From the NCBI RefSeq assembly GCF_003732705.1, contig NZ_MOBR01000004.1, forward strand, positions 186,001 through 250,000: a DNA stretch of 64,000 nt, given 5' to 3'. The first letter of the stretch is position 1. Each line of letters starts with the position of its first letter. This DNA comes from Pseudomonas frederiksbergensis. Its GTDB lineage: Bacteria; Pseudomonadota; Gammaproteobacteria; Pseudomonadales; Pseudomonadaceae. The position numbers were made by a program, and so were the translations under genes. Below are positions 56,965 to 64,000 of the stretch, piece by piece. The notes beneath the pieces are model-generated. The model saw nothing but the letters and a program-made list of their open reading frames with translations, did no database searches and was not told where the DNA came from.

Positions 56965-58056
56965 TTATTCGGAGGGCACGTATTCTACAACTTCCAGATC
57001 GAAACCGGATATCGCATTAAATTTCATTGGCGCACTCATCAGGCGCATTTTGCGCACGCCCAGGTCCCGGAGGATCTGCGAACCGGCACCGACGATGCTG
57101 TAGGTGGTCGGTTTTTTCGCCGGGACGTGTTCCGCGGTTTCGCGGATGTGTGCCAGCAATACGTCGCCATCGAGCGGGTGACCGAGCAACAGAACCACGC
57201 CGCTGCCGGCCTCGGCAACCGCGGCCATGGCGGCGCGCAGGCTCCAGCGGCCCGGTTGCTTGACCATCAGCAGATCGCGCAATGGGTCCATGTTGTGCAC
57301 GCGAACCAGGGTCGGCTCTTCAGCGCACACGGTGCCCAGGGTCAGCGCCATGTGCACGTCGCCTTCCACGGAATCACGATAGGTCACCAGGTTGAATTGG
57401 CCCAGTTCGCTGTCCAGCGGCTGCTCGGCAATCCGCTGAACGGTACGTTCGTGGATCATCCGGTAGTGAATCAGGTCGGCGATGGTGCCGATCTTGATGT
57501 TGTGTTCGGCAGCGAAGGTTTCCAATTCGGCGCGGCGGGACATGGTGCCGTCGTCGTTCATCACTTCGCAGATCACGCCGCTCGGCTCGAAACCGGCCAT
57601 GCGCGCCAGGTCGCAGGCGGCTTCGGTGTGACCGGCGCGAGCGAGGGTGCCGCCCGGTTGGGCCATCAGCGGGAAGATGTGGCCCGGGCTGACGATGTCT
57701 TCAGCCTTGGCATCCTTGGCGGCGGCGGCCTGCACAGTGCGGGCGCGGTCGGCGGCGGAGATGCCGGTGGTCACGCCGGTGGTGGCTTCGATCGATACAG
57801 TGAACTTGGTACCGAAACCCGAACCGTTGCGCGGCGCCATCAGCGGCAGCTTCAGCAATTCGCAGCGCTCGCGGCTCATCGGCATGCAGATCAGACCACG
57901 GGCGTGCTTGGCCATGAAGTTGATGTGTTCAGGCTGGCAGCACTCGGCGGCCATGATCAGGTCGCCTTCGTTCTCGCGGTCTTCGTCATCCATGAGGATG
58001 ACCATCTTGCCTTGGCGGATGTCTTCAACCAGTTCTTCGATGCTATTGAGCGCCAC
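56965..58056 (-). CDS. ribBA: 3,4-dihydroxy-2-butanone-4-phosphate synthase with degenerate GTP cyclohydrolase II domain
   Basis: The N-terminal RibB domain (~1-205) is intact: 'ILMDDEDRENEGDLIMAAEC' and 'FTVSIEATTGVTTGISAADRA', 'GHTEAACDLARMAG', 'CEVMNDDGTMSRR'. The C-terminal part (~205-363) is RibA-shaped but lacks the zinc site cysteines (no GDxxxSxxCxC), so it is unlikely to be a cyclohydrolase. The real RibA is encoded at 52785. It is 363 residues and lies 16 bp after ribE. Confidence 0.94.
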   Translation of the reverse strand: MALNSIEELVEDIRQGKMVILMDDEDRENEGDLIMAAECCQPEHINFMAKHARGLICMPMSRERCELLKLPLMAPRNGSGFGTKFTVSIEATTGVTTGISAADRARTVQAAAAKDAKAEDIVSPGHIFPLMAQPGGTLARAGHTEAACDLARMAGFEPSGVICEVMNDDGTMSRRAELETFAAEHNIKIGTIADLIHYRMIHERTVQRIAEQPLDSELGQFNLVTYRDSVEGDVHMALTLGTVCAEEPTLVRVHNMDPLRDLLMVKQPGRWSLRAAMAAVAEAGSGVVLLLGHPLDGDVLLAHIRETAEHVPAKKPTTYSIVGAGSQILRDLGVRKMRLMSAPMKFNAISGFDLEVVEYVPSE

Positions 58057-58072
58057 AAGGCACCCCCTTGAG

Positions 58073-58735
58073 TCAGGATTTGAGGTAGCCGTTGGCGGCC
58101 AGAAAGCTTTCAGTGATGTTCCCGGATGTCGGCTCTGCGGCCTTATCGCCCAGCAACAGGCGCTCCAGATAACGTGCCAGCAAGTCCACTTCCAGATTCA
58201 CCCGGCGACCTGGCTGATAAGACGCCATGATGGTTTCGCTCAGGGTGTGGGGAATGATCGTCAGCAAGAACTCGGCGCCATCCACTGCGTTCACGGTCAG
58301 GCTGGTGCCATCGACGGTGATCGAGCCTTTATGGGCGATGTACTTGGCGAGGTCTTTTGGCGCGCGGATACAGAATTCCACGGCGCGTGCATTCTCGGTG
58401 CGGGCAACCACTTCGCCCACGCCATCGACATGGCCGCTGACCAGGTGACCGCCCAATCGCGTGGTCGGGGTCAGGGCTTTTTCCAGGTTGACCGGGCTGC
58501 CGCTTTTCAAGTCATTCATGGCGGTGCAGTCGAGGGTTTCGCGACTGACATCCGCCGCAAAGCCATTGCCGGGCAGTTCAACCGCGGTCAGGCACACGCC
58601 GTTGACCGCGATGCTGTCGCCCAGTTTGACGTCGCTCAGGTCGAGCTTGCCGGTTTCTACGTAAACCCGCACATCTCCGCCTTTTGGGGTCAATGCACGA
58701 ATACTGCCGATGGATTCGATGATGCCGGTAAACAT
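58073..58735 (-). CDS. ribE: riboflavin synthase alpha subunit
   Basis: This two-lumazine-domain enzyme has 220 residues from the ATG at 58735 (MFTGIIESIGSIRALTPKGG). The repeated barrels are visible in 'DSIAVNGVCLTAVELPGNGF' and 'ITVDGTSLTVNAVDGAEFLL', with 'LGGHLVSGHVDGVGEV' in the first. It sits between ribD and ribBA in the conserved rib cluster. Confidence 0.96.
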   Translation of the reverse strand: MFTGIIESIGSIRALTPKGGDVRVYVETGKLDLSDVKLGDSIAVNGVCLTAVELPGNGFAADVSRETLDCTAMNDLKSGSPVNLEKALTPTTRLGGHLVSGHVDGVGEVVARTENARAVEFCIRAPKDLAKYIAHKGSITVDGTSLTVNAVDGAEFLLTIIPHTLSETIMASYQPGRRVNLEVDLLARYLERLLLGDKAAEPTSGNITESFLAANGYLKS

Positions 58736-58781
58736 GGAGTCCTCCTCGAGAACAAAGCCGTCGCGTGGCGCAGGCCGGGAA

Positions 58782-59915
58782 TTATACGCTCGCTGCCGGC
58801 ACAGGAATGGCGATGACTCGCCAGTCATCGCCAACCGCGCGGATTTCGGTGATTTTGAGCTCGGGCGCGTCTTTCATTTGCGCCAGCGGCCAGTCCAGCA
58901 ACGGGCGGGCCAAGGAGCCGAGGAACTTGCCGGCGATGAAGATCTGGAATTCATCCACCAGACCTTGCTGGGCGAAAGCCCCCGCCAGGCGCGGCCCGGC
59001 TTCGACCAACACTTCGTTGACCCCACGGTTGGCCAGTTCGACCAGTAACTTGCGTAGGTCCACCAGACCATCGTCGCCAGCCACGATCAGGCATTCCGGG
59101 CCGTTGGCGTACTGCTCTTCAATCGCCATGCAGGTGGCGACCAACACCGGGCCAGCCTTGAAGAACGGCGCATCCAGCGGCACTCGCAAACGGCCGTCGA
59201 TCAGCACGCGCAGCGGCGGACGGCTCATGGCCAATGCAGTTTGTTCAGCGTCCAGGCCCAGTTCAGCGGCGCGCACGGTCAAACGCGCATTGTCCGCCAG
59301 CACCGTGTCAGCGCCGGTCAGCACCACACTGGCCTGGGCACGCAGGCGTTGCACTGCCGAACGCGCAGCAGGGCCGGTGATCCATTGGCTTTCGCCGCTT
59401 TCCATCGCCGTGCGACCGTCGAGGCTCATGGCCAACTTGACCCGCACAAACGGCAAGCCGTACTCCATGCGCTTCAAGAAGCCTTCGTTGAGCTTGCGCG
59501 CTTCACCTTCCAGCACGCCGCTTTCGATGGCGATGCCGGCCTGGGCCAGACGCTGCATGCCGCGACCGGCCACCGACGGGTTCGGGTCCTGCATCGCCGC
59601 CACCACACGGGCGAGGCCGGCATTCACCAGCGCATCGGCGCAGGGCGGCGTGCGGCCGTGATGGCTGCAGGGTTCGAGGGTCACGTAAGCGGTGGCGCCC
59701 CGGGCCTGGTCGCCCGCGTCGCGCAGGGCGTGGACTTCGGCGTGGGGTTCGCCGGTGCGCACGTGCCAGCCTTCGCCGACGATCTGCCCGTCCTTGACGA
59801 TCACACAGCCAACACGCGGGTTGGGGTGGGTCGTGTAGTGACCTTTGCGCGCCAGTTCCAGGGCGCGGGCCATGTAATGGGCGTCGAGGACGGCAAGTTC
59901 TGCGGAGGTGGTCAT
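58782..59915 (-). CDS. ribD: bifunctional riboflavin deaminase-reductase
   Basis: RibD carries out pyrimidine deamination and side-chain reduction. It has 377 residues. The deaminase zinc site is '[15 protein letters not shown]' and '[17 protein letters not shown]'; the reductase begins near residue 150 ('[20 protein letters not shown]'). It overlaps nrdR by 4 nt. Confidence 0.96.
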   Translation of the reverse strand: MTTSAELAVLDAHYMARALELARKGHYTTHPNPRVGCVIVKDGQIVGEGWHVRTGEPHAEVHALRDAGDQARGATAYVTLEPCSHHGRTPPCADALVNAGLARVVAAMQDPNPSVAGRGMQRLAQAGIAIESGVLEGEARKLNEGFLKRMEYGLPFVRVKLAMSLDGRTAMESGESQWITGPAARSAVQRLRAQASVVLTGADTVLADNARLTVRAAELGLDAEQTALAMSRPPLRVLIDGRLRVPLDAPFFKAGPVLVATCMAIEEQYANGPECLIVAGDDGLVDLRKLLVELANRGVNEVLVEAGPRLAGAFAQQGLVDEFQIFIAGKFLGSLARPLLDWPLAQMKDAPELKITEIRAVGDDWRVIAIPVPAASV

Positions 59916-60376
59916 TCTTTCACCGGCTCACGGGCCAGGCGATCGATCTCTTCGCGGAACTCGTTCAAGTCCTGGAAGCGCCGATACACGGAGGCGAAAC
60001 GAATGTAGGCGACTTCGTCGAGCTTTTGCAGCTCGGCCATCACCAGTTCACCGACCACGAGGGATTTGACCTCTCGCTCACCGGTGGCGCGCAGTTTGTG
60101 TTTGATGTGCACCAGCGACGATTCGAGGCGCTCGACACTCACCGGGCGCTTCTCCAGCGCCCGCTGCATGCCGGCACGGAGTTTTTCTTCGTCGAACGGC
60201 TGACGGCTGCCGTCGGTTTTGATCAGGCGCGGCAACACCAGTTCGGCGGTCTCGAACGTCGTGAAACGCTCGCCGCAGGCCAGGCATTCACGCCGGCGGC
60301 GCACCTGTTCGCCCTCGGCGACCAGACGCGAGTCGATGACCTTGGTGTCGTTGGCACCGCAGAAGGGACAGTGCAT
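59912..60376 (-). CDS. nrdR: transcriptional repressor NrdR
   Basis: NrdR represses ribonucleotide reductase genes. It has 154 residues from the ATG at 60376 ([20 protein letters not shown]). The zinc ribbon has Cys 3, 6 and the pair in '[12 protein letters not shown]', followed by an ATP-cone ('[20 protein letters not shown]'). The first gene of the nrdR-rib cluster. Confidence 0.97.
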   Translation of the reverse strand: MHCPFCGANDTKVIDSRLVAEGEQVRRRRECLACGERFTTFETAELVLPRLIKTDGSRQPFDEEKLRAGMQRALEKRPVSVERLESSLVHIKHKLRATGEREVKSLVVGELVMAELQKLDEVAYIRFASVYRRFQDLNEFREEIDRLAREPVKE

Positions 60377-60464
60377 GGTGGCAGGCAACAAAAAAAGGGA
60401 GGGCCATGGTAGCGCATCCCCGTGGCAAGACAAGCCATAGGGTTTGCGGTATACAGACGAGCTA

Positions 60465-60622
60465 GTGTCCTGTTTGGCGAATAATGTTCCTTTTTGACGC
60501 GTGGCTGTTGTTGTCAGGCAAGGCGCCGCGACGAGTCATAGCCCGCTATGGCGAGGAGCGGCAACGCAGCATGACGGCAACAGACGCCGTCAAAAATGAA
60601 CAGTATTCGTGAAACAGGACAC
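60465..60622. repeat. 158-bp imperfect palindrome, MITE-like
   Basis: The element starts GTGTCCTGTTT and ends AAACAGGACAC. The arms remain matched inwards (CGAATA…TATTCG, TGTTC…GAACA, TTTTTGACG…CGTCAAAAA, CTGTTG…CAACAG, GTCA…TGAC) with few mismatches over about 55 bp, and the centre has CATAGC-CC-GCTATG. No target duplication or ORF seen. It is different from the REP elements. Confidence 0.85.
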
Positions 60623-60653
60623 CTTTATGGATTTCATGTTGCTGGAGCCAAAA

Positions 60654-61118
60654 ATGTCGTTACGACCGCTCGTCCTGCTCAGTGTTTTAAGCCTGTTGGT
60701 GGCCTGCGGCAGCGATGCGCCCAAGCCCCAGCCGCCGACCCCAGGCCCCGCGCCACAAGCGGCGCAGAAGAAAGCCAAGGAATCGGCCGACCTCGGCCCG
60801 CTGCCGGCCTATCAGCGTGAGTTGAGCGGCACATTGCAAGGCGTGCCGGCCGGTGCCGAAGTGGAACTGGCGCTGCTGGTGATCGATGACAAATCCCGCC
60901 CGCAACAATTGCTGGCCAGTTCCAGCCTGATCGGCACCAATCAAATCCTGCCGTTTCATCTGCGTTTCAATCCAGAATCCTTTCCGGTCGGCGCCCGGGT
61001 TGAACTGCGTGGCCGCGCCAGTCAGTCCGGTCAGCTGATTTTGCACTTGCCATCGCAAACCATCACTCAGCCGACGACCCAGGCCCTGGGTCAGCTGCAA
61101 TTCGTCAAAGCCCCATGA
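60654..61118 (+). CDS. YbaY/YscW-like lipoprotein
   Basis: This 154-residue lipoprotein (lipobox LLVAC, Cys 18) has a Pro-rich linker and a beta-sandwich-like domain: 'YQRELSGTLQGVPAGAEVEL', 'NQILPFHLRFNPESFPVGAR'. That matches the YbaY/YscW pilotin-like family. The function is unknown in this genus. The ATG at 60654 has GGAG 8 nt before it. The stop overlaps the start of the methyltransferase gene. Its promoter must lie in or before the 158-bp palindrome just upstream. Confidence 0.85.
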   Translation: MSLRPLVLLSVLSLLVACGSDAPKPQPPTPGPAPQAAQKKAKESADLGPLPAYQRELSGTLQGVPAGAEVELALLVIDDKSRPQQLLASSSLIGTNQILPFHLRFNPESFPVGARVELRGRASQSGQLILHLPSQTITQPTTQALGQLQFVKAP

Positions 61119-61771
61119 TTGCACCGCTCGACCTGCAACAGGCGTTAGGTGAATTGCTCGGTGATGCGCAGCTCGTTGCCTGTGATTTGCCGAACACCGA
61201 CCTGAAGCTCTGGCTGATCGACGGCGACAACATGGACCGCGCCTTCAGCCAGGACGAAATCCAACGGATTCTGCATGAGCCGCCCTATTGGAGTTTTTGC
61301 TGGGCCAGTGGCTTGGCGGTGGCGCGGTATCTCGCTGAGTTTCCCGAGTGGGTCAAAGGCAAGCGCGTGCTGGATTTCGGCGCGGGTTCCGGGGTGGCCG
61401 GGATTGCCGCGGTGAAGGCCGGCGCACTGGAAGTGGTGGCCTGTGACCTGGACCCGCTGGCGATTGCGGCGTGTCGGGCGAATGCTGAACTCAATGACGT
61501 AGAACTCAATTATTCGACGGATTTCTTTGCCGAGGCGGATCGGTTTGATCTGATTCTGGTCGCCGACGTGCTGTATGACCGGGCGAATCTGCCGCTGCTT
61601 GATGAGTTTTTGAGTCGTGGCCGGGAAGCCTTGGTCGCAGATTCGCGGGTCAGGGATTTTCGTCATCCGTTGTACCGGCGCATTGAAATGCTGGAGGCGA
61701 TGACCTTGCCGGATCTGGCCGAGCCGGAAGAGTTTCGGCATGTGAGCCTTTATCACGCCTCTCGCCCATGA
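61115..61771 (+). CDS. class I SAM-dependent methyltransferase (protein lysine/ETF-beta MTase-like)
   Basis: This 218-residue Rossmann methyltransferase has motif I 'VLDFGAGSGVAGIAAVKAG' and motif II 'EVVACDLDPLAIAACRANAE', with 'FDLILVADVLYDRANLPLLD', the pattern of the METTL20/NNMT-type group. The target is unknown. It is coupled to the lipoprotein gene by a 4-nt overlap. Confidence 0.87.
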   Translation: MIAPLDLQQALGELLGDAQLVACDLPNTDLKLWLIDGDNMDRAFSQDEIQRILHEPPYWSFCWASGLAVARYLAEFPEWVKGKRVLDFGAGSGVAGIAAVKAGALEVVACDLDPLAIAACRANAELNDVELNYSTDFFAEADRFDLILVADVLYDRANLPLLDEFLSRGREALVADSRVRDFRHPLYRRIEMLEAMTLPDLAEPEEFRHVSLYHASRP

Positions 61772-61882
61772 TCGTTCCCACGTTCTGCGTGGGAATGCAG
61801 CCCGGGACGCTCCGCGTCCCATTCAAAGCCGAACGCGGACCGTCCGTAGAGGCATTCCCACGACCAGAGCGTGGGAACGATC
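61770..61882. repeat. GATCGTTCCCACGC inverted repeat element, copy 3
   Basis: It has the same outer arm as copies 1 and 2 but diverged (GATCGTTCCCACGTTCTGCG on the left, extra bases on the right), with inner GGGACGCTCCGCGTCCC. It begins at the last codons of the methyltransferase gene. Confidence 0.85.
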
Positions 61883-61954
61883 AGTGCAGGTTCAGCGTCG
61901 CTCTCGAAATCGGCGCGCTCCCGGGTTGTGTTGATTTCGAAATCGGCGCGAACC

Positions 61955-61981
61955 CGTAGGAGCGAGGCTTGCCCGCGAAAG
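61955..61981. repeat. single REP
   Basis: CGTAGGAGCGAGGCTTGCCC followed by GCGAAAG, one unpaired unit about 80 bp before the thioredoxin gene. Just upstream, TCGAAATCGGCGCG occurs twice (about 61909 and 61937). Confidence 0.75.
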
Positions 61982-62063
61982 CTATCTCTCAGACCGCCCA
62001 GACTTCCGGCCACACCCCGCCAAGCCGTATAGTTGCCTCATTCACGCTTCCAAGAGATCCCCC

Positions 62064-62936
62064 ATGAGTCAGGAAATGCCGTACATCTTCGACGCCACGA
62101 CTGCCGATTTCGACCAGTCGGTGATCGAGAACTCTTTTCACAAACCGGTGCTGGTGGATTTCTGGGCCGAATGGTGTGCGCCGTGCAAGGCATTGATGCC
62201 GATGCTGCAAACCATCGCCGAGAGCTATCAGGGCGAGTTGTTGCTGGCCAAGGTCAACTGCGACATCGAGCCGGACATCGTCTCGCGCTTCGGCATTCGC
62301 AGCCTGCCGACCGTGGTGCTGTTCAAGGACGGTCAGCCGGTGGACGGTTTTGCCGGTGCGCAACCGGAATCTGCCGTACGCGCCATGCTTGAACCGCATG
62401 TGCAAATGCCGCCGCCGGCCGCTGCCGATCCGTTCGAACAGGCTCAGGCGTTGTTCGATGAAGGCCGTTTTGCCGACGCCGAAGCCATCCTCAAAGTACT
62501 GCTGGGCGAAGACAACACCAACGCCAAAGCGCTGATCCTGTACGCCCGCTGCCTCACCGAGCGCGGTGAACTGGGCGAAGCGCAAACCGTGCTCGACGCG
62601 GTCAAGACCGATGAGCACAAGGCTGCACTGGCTGGGGCCAAGGCGCAGATCCAGTTTTTGGGTCAGGCCAAGGATTTGCCGGATGCCGCCGATTTGAAGG
62701 CGCGCCTGGCGAAAGATCCGCAGGACGATGAAGCGGTTTATCAACTGGCGATCCAGCAATTGGCCCGCCAGCAATACGAACCGGCGCTGGATTCGCTTCT
62801 GAAGCTGTTCATCCGCAACCGCAGCTACAGCGAAGGCCTGCCGCACAAGACCTTGCTGCAAGTGTTCGAATTGCTGGGCAACGATCACCCGCTGGTGACC
62901 ACGTACCGTCGCAAGCTGTTCGCCGCGCTTTATTGA
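62064..62936 (+). CDS. thioredoxin-TPR protein (CnoX/YbbN-like co-chaperone)
   Basis: This 290-residue protein has an N-terminal thioredoxin domain with active site WCAPC (Cys 38 and 41, 'FWAEWCAPCKALMPML') followed by a TPR-type C-terminal half ('FEQAQALFDEGRFADAEAIL', 'LGEAQTVLDAVKTDEHKAAL'). CnoX protects proteins under oxidative stress and hands them to GroEL or DnaK. Here both active cysteines are present. Start at 62064 (MSQEMPYIFDATTADF). Confidence 0.92.
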   Translation: MSQEMPYIFDATTADFDQSVIENSFHKPVLVDFWAEWCAPCKALMPMLQTIAESYQGELLLAKVNCDIEPDIVSRFGIRSLPTVVLFKDGQPVDGFAGAQPESAVRAMLEPHVQMPPPAAADPFEQAQALFDEGRFADAEAILKVLLGEDNTNAKALILYARCLTERGELGEAQTVLDAVKTDEHKAALAGAKAQIQFLGQAKDLPDAADLKARLAKDPQDDEAVYQLAIQQLARQQYEPALDSLLKLFIRNRSYSEGLPHKTLLQVFELLGNDHPLVTTYRRKLFAALY

Positions 62937-62940
62937 TTCT

Positions 62941-63246
62941 GTAGGAGCGAGGCTTGCCCGCGAAAGCGTCCGTGAGATCGCCATCGCTGTAGGAGCGAGG
63001 CTTGCCCGCGAAGGCGTCCGTAAGATCGCCATCGCTGTAGGAGCAAGGCTTGCCCGCGATGGCGTCCGTAAGATCGCCATCGCTGTAGGAGCAAGGCTTG
63101 CCCGCGATGGCGTCCGTAAGATCGCCGTCGCTGTAGGAGCAAGGCTTGCCCGCGATGGCGTCCGTAAGATCGCCATCGCTGTAGGAGCAAGGCTTGCCCG
63201 CGATGGCGTCCGTAAGATCGCCATCGCGAGCAAGCTTTGCTCCTAC
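62941..63246. repeat. tandem array of six 48-bp REP units
   Basis: Six head-to-tail copies start at 62941, 62989, 63037, 63085, 63133 and 63181, each GTAGGAGC(G/A)AGGCTTGCCC…CGCGA(A/T)(A/G)GCG followed by TCCGTAAGATCGCCATCGCT. The last unit is closed by an inverted partial REP (GAGCAAGCTTTGCTCCTAC). This fills the gap between the thioredoxin gene and the convergent gene. Confidence 0.95.
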
Positions 63247-63251
63247 GGGTC

Positions 63252-63602
63252 CTACTCTGGCTCTTGCCAGCAATAGAGCGGCGTATCCCCGCCGCTCACC
63301 ACTTTCACATCCGCGCTATGGCGCAGGCGCACCAACAACCGCTTGCCCGACGCCGCGCTTCCCGTCAGCCCTTCCAACTGCTCCAGCAAATCCGGCCCAC
63401 TCAATTGCCCGGCCTTGCGCAGCAGGTCTTTGGCGATCTGCCACAGCGCGTCATCCTGATTCAGCGGTTTGGCCGCCGGGGCGCTGACGTCCTCGGTTTT
63501 GCTGACCTGCAACTGCGCGCCGAGCCGTGCCCAGTCGCCGTCGTCCATCTCCAGGGTCAAATCCACCGGCCAGTCGCCGATGCTTCCGCGTATTCGCAAC
63601 AT
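63252..63602 (-). CDS. conserved hypothetical protein
   Basis: This 116-residue protein starts MLRIRGSIGDWPVDLTLEMD (ATG 63602; earlier in-frame ATGs give a poor N terminus). It is acidic, with a helical C-terminal half ('DDALWQIAKDLLRKAGQLSG', 'LLEQLEGLTGSAASGKRLLV') and no catalytic motif or signal peptide. I do not recognise a family. It is divergent from the zinc-related gene and convergent with the thioredoxin gene across the REP array. Confidence 0.75.
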   Translation of the reverse strand: MLRIRGSIGDWPVDLTLEMDDGDWARLGAQLQVSKTEDVSAPAAKPLNQDDALWQIAKDLLRKAGQLSGPDLLEQLEGLTGSAASGKRLLVRLRHSADVKVVSGGDTPLYCWQEPE

Positions 63603-63687
63603 GAGTCTGCTCCTGCACATTTCTGACCTGCATGCTCCCATGGGTCTTGTGCAACGCCAAGCGGGCGGTCAAACTCTCCGCACTTTC

Positions 63688-63705
63688 GTTATAAGATTAC
63701 ATAAC
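63688..63705. promoter_or_regulatory. candidate Zur box upstream of the ZrgA-like gene
   Basis: GTTATAAGATTACATAAC contains GTTAT…ATAAC ends and a 13-bp near-match (GTTATAAGATTAC) to the Zur core GTTATANTATAAC. It sits 33 bp before the start of a gene from a zinc-related family. Confidence 0.5.
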
Positions 63706-63737
63706 AAACCTTTCACTTTACTTTCCGGAGACCCGCC

Positions 63738-64000
63738 ATGCGTCGTCTGCTGCTCGCTCTGCCGTTTGCCCTGTTGCCGCTGGCCGTCGCCTATGCGGCC
63801 AATGAACCTGAACACGGCAGCCTCGGCGCCCACGAACATGGCGTCGGTCGCTTGAACGCAGCGCTGGACGGCCAGACCCTGGAGCTGGAGCTGGAAAGCC
63901 CGGCGATGAACCTGGTGGGGTTCGAACACGTCGCCACCACCGACGCGGATAAAGCCAAAGTCGCCGCCGCCAAGGCGAAGCTGGAAAACCCGTTGGCGCT
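63738..64000 (+). CDS. ZrgA/DUF2796 family zinc-related periplasmic protein, C-terminal part outside window
   Basis: The first 87 codons are visible. A signal peptide (MRRLLLALPFALLPLAVAYA) is followed by 'EHGSLGAHEHGVGRLNAALD' and 'LELELESPAMNLVGFEHVA', the DUF2796/ZrgA signature with His-rich N terminus. ZrgA-type proteins aid zinc uptake under limitation. GGAG precedes the ATG. A candidate Zur box lies just upstream. Confidence 0.82.
   Translation, partial: MRRLLLALPFALLPLAVAYAANEPEHGSLGAHEHGVGRLNAALDGQTLELELESPAMNLVGFEHVATTDADKAKVAAAKAKLENPLA

Noticed and set aside
60465..60622. Integron-type attC site
   Set aside because: Large palindrome, but I see no core-site sequences (GTTRRRY) at the ends and no cassette structure.
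61989..63233. 414-codon minus-strand open frame with repeated 'RASLAPT' peptide
   Set aside because: It reads through the REP array and antisense to the thioredoxin gene; the peptide repeat is just translated REP.
62941..63246. Regularly spaced direct repeats resembling a CRISPR array
   Set aside because: The 48-bp units are nearly identical across their whole length, with no variable spacers, and contain the REP core found in inverted pairs elsewhere. No cas genes nearby.

Overview
The window looks like chromosome from a member of the Pseudomonas fluorescens group. It is GC-rich, and its gene order follows known Pseudomonas blocks: lipA-lipB-ybeD-dacA-rlpA-mltB-rodA-mrdA-rlmH-rsfS-nadD-proA, then xseB-ispA-dxs and nrdR-ribD-ribE-ribBA-ribH-nusB-thiL-pgpA. 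It is sprinkled with REP/REPIN palindromes of the kind found in that group (GTAGGAGCGAGGCTTGCCCG and GTGGGAGCGAGCTTGCTCGC types). I see no rRNA, tRNA, insertion sequence or CRISPR array.

Layout. 1-12059 (minus strand): partial LD-carboxypeptidase, lipoate synthesis, and a long peptidoglycan/cell-elongation run (PBP5, RlpA, MltB, RodA, PBP2) leading into rlmH, rsfS, nadD and proA. 12236-16177: alkyladenine glycosylase, a DedA-PAP2 fusion, a Lon-N-like protein and a CidA/CidB pair. 16386-21718: MaoC hydratase, a lipoprotein joining about 12 MORN repeats to a C13 caspase-like domain, a NAD(P)-binding oxidoreductase, a YceK lipoprotein, UbiX and Mpl. 21909-29745: an ethanolamine catabolic locus made of a sigma-54 activator, aldehyde dehydrogenase, permease and adenosylcobalamin-dependent ethanolamine ammonia-lyase, with a well-formed -24/-12 promoter and two palindromic candidate activator sites. 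29859-33774: GNAT, DedA, MtfA-like peptidase, pyrophosphatase, and an orphan S24 phage-type repressor followed by about 700 bp of degenerate sequence.

34478-44676 (minus strand) is a six-gene operon matching the P. aeruginosa magABCDEF (E. coli yfa) locus around a giant alpha-2-macroglobulin-like protein that lacks the thioester cysteine. My reading of its neighbours is that MagC carries NlpC/P60-like motifs and MagE carries a PBP-like SxxK / SxG / KT series, a SpoIID-like stretch and an HExxH. The operon therefore looks like an envelope or peptidoglycan surveillance and repair machine. Divergent from it is a class II Fic protein whose promoter holds two identical-arm palindromes.

46317-64000: exonuclease VII small subunit, isoprenoid precursor genes, BtuB and BtuF (cobalamin uptake, which would feed the ethanolamine lyase), riboflavin genes, nusB, thiL, pgpA, nrdR, a YbaY-like lipoprotein next to a 158-bp imperfect palindrome, a methyltransferase, a CnoX/YbbN-like thioredoxin-TPR protein, a tandem array of six 48-bp REP units, and the start of a ZrgA-like zinc protein behind a candidate Zur box.

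Most core genes are identified from motifs and context and are secure. The regulatory sites, the remnant ORFs near 34 kb and the domain reading of MagC/MagE are inference from the sequence.
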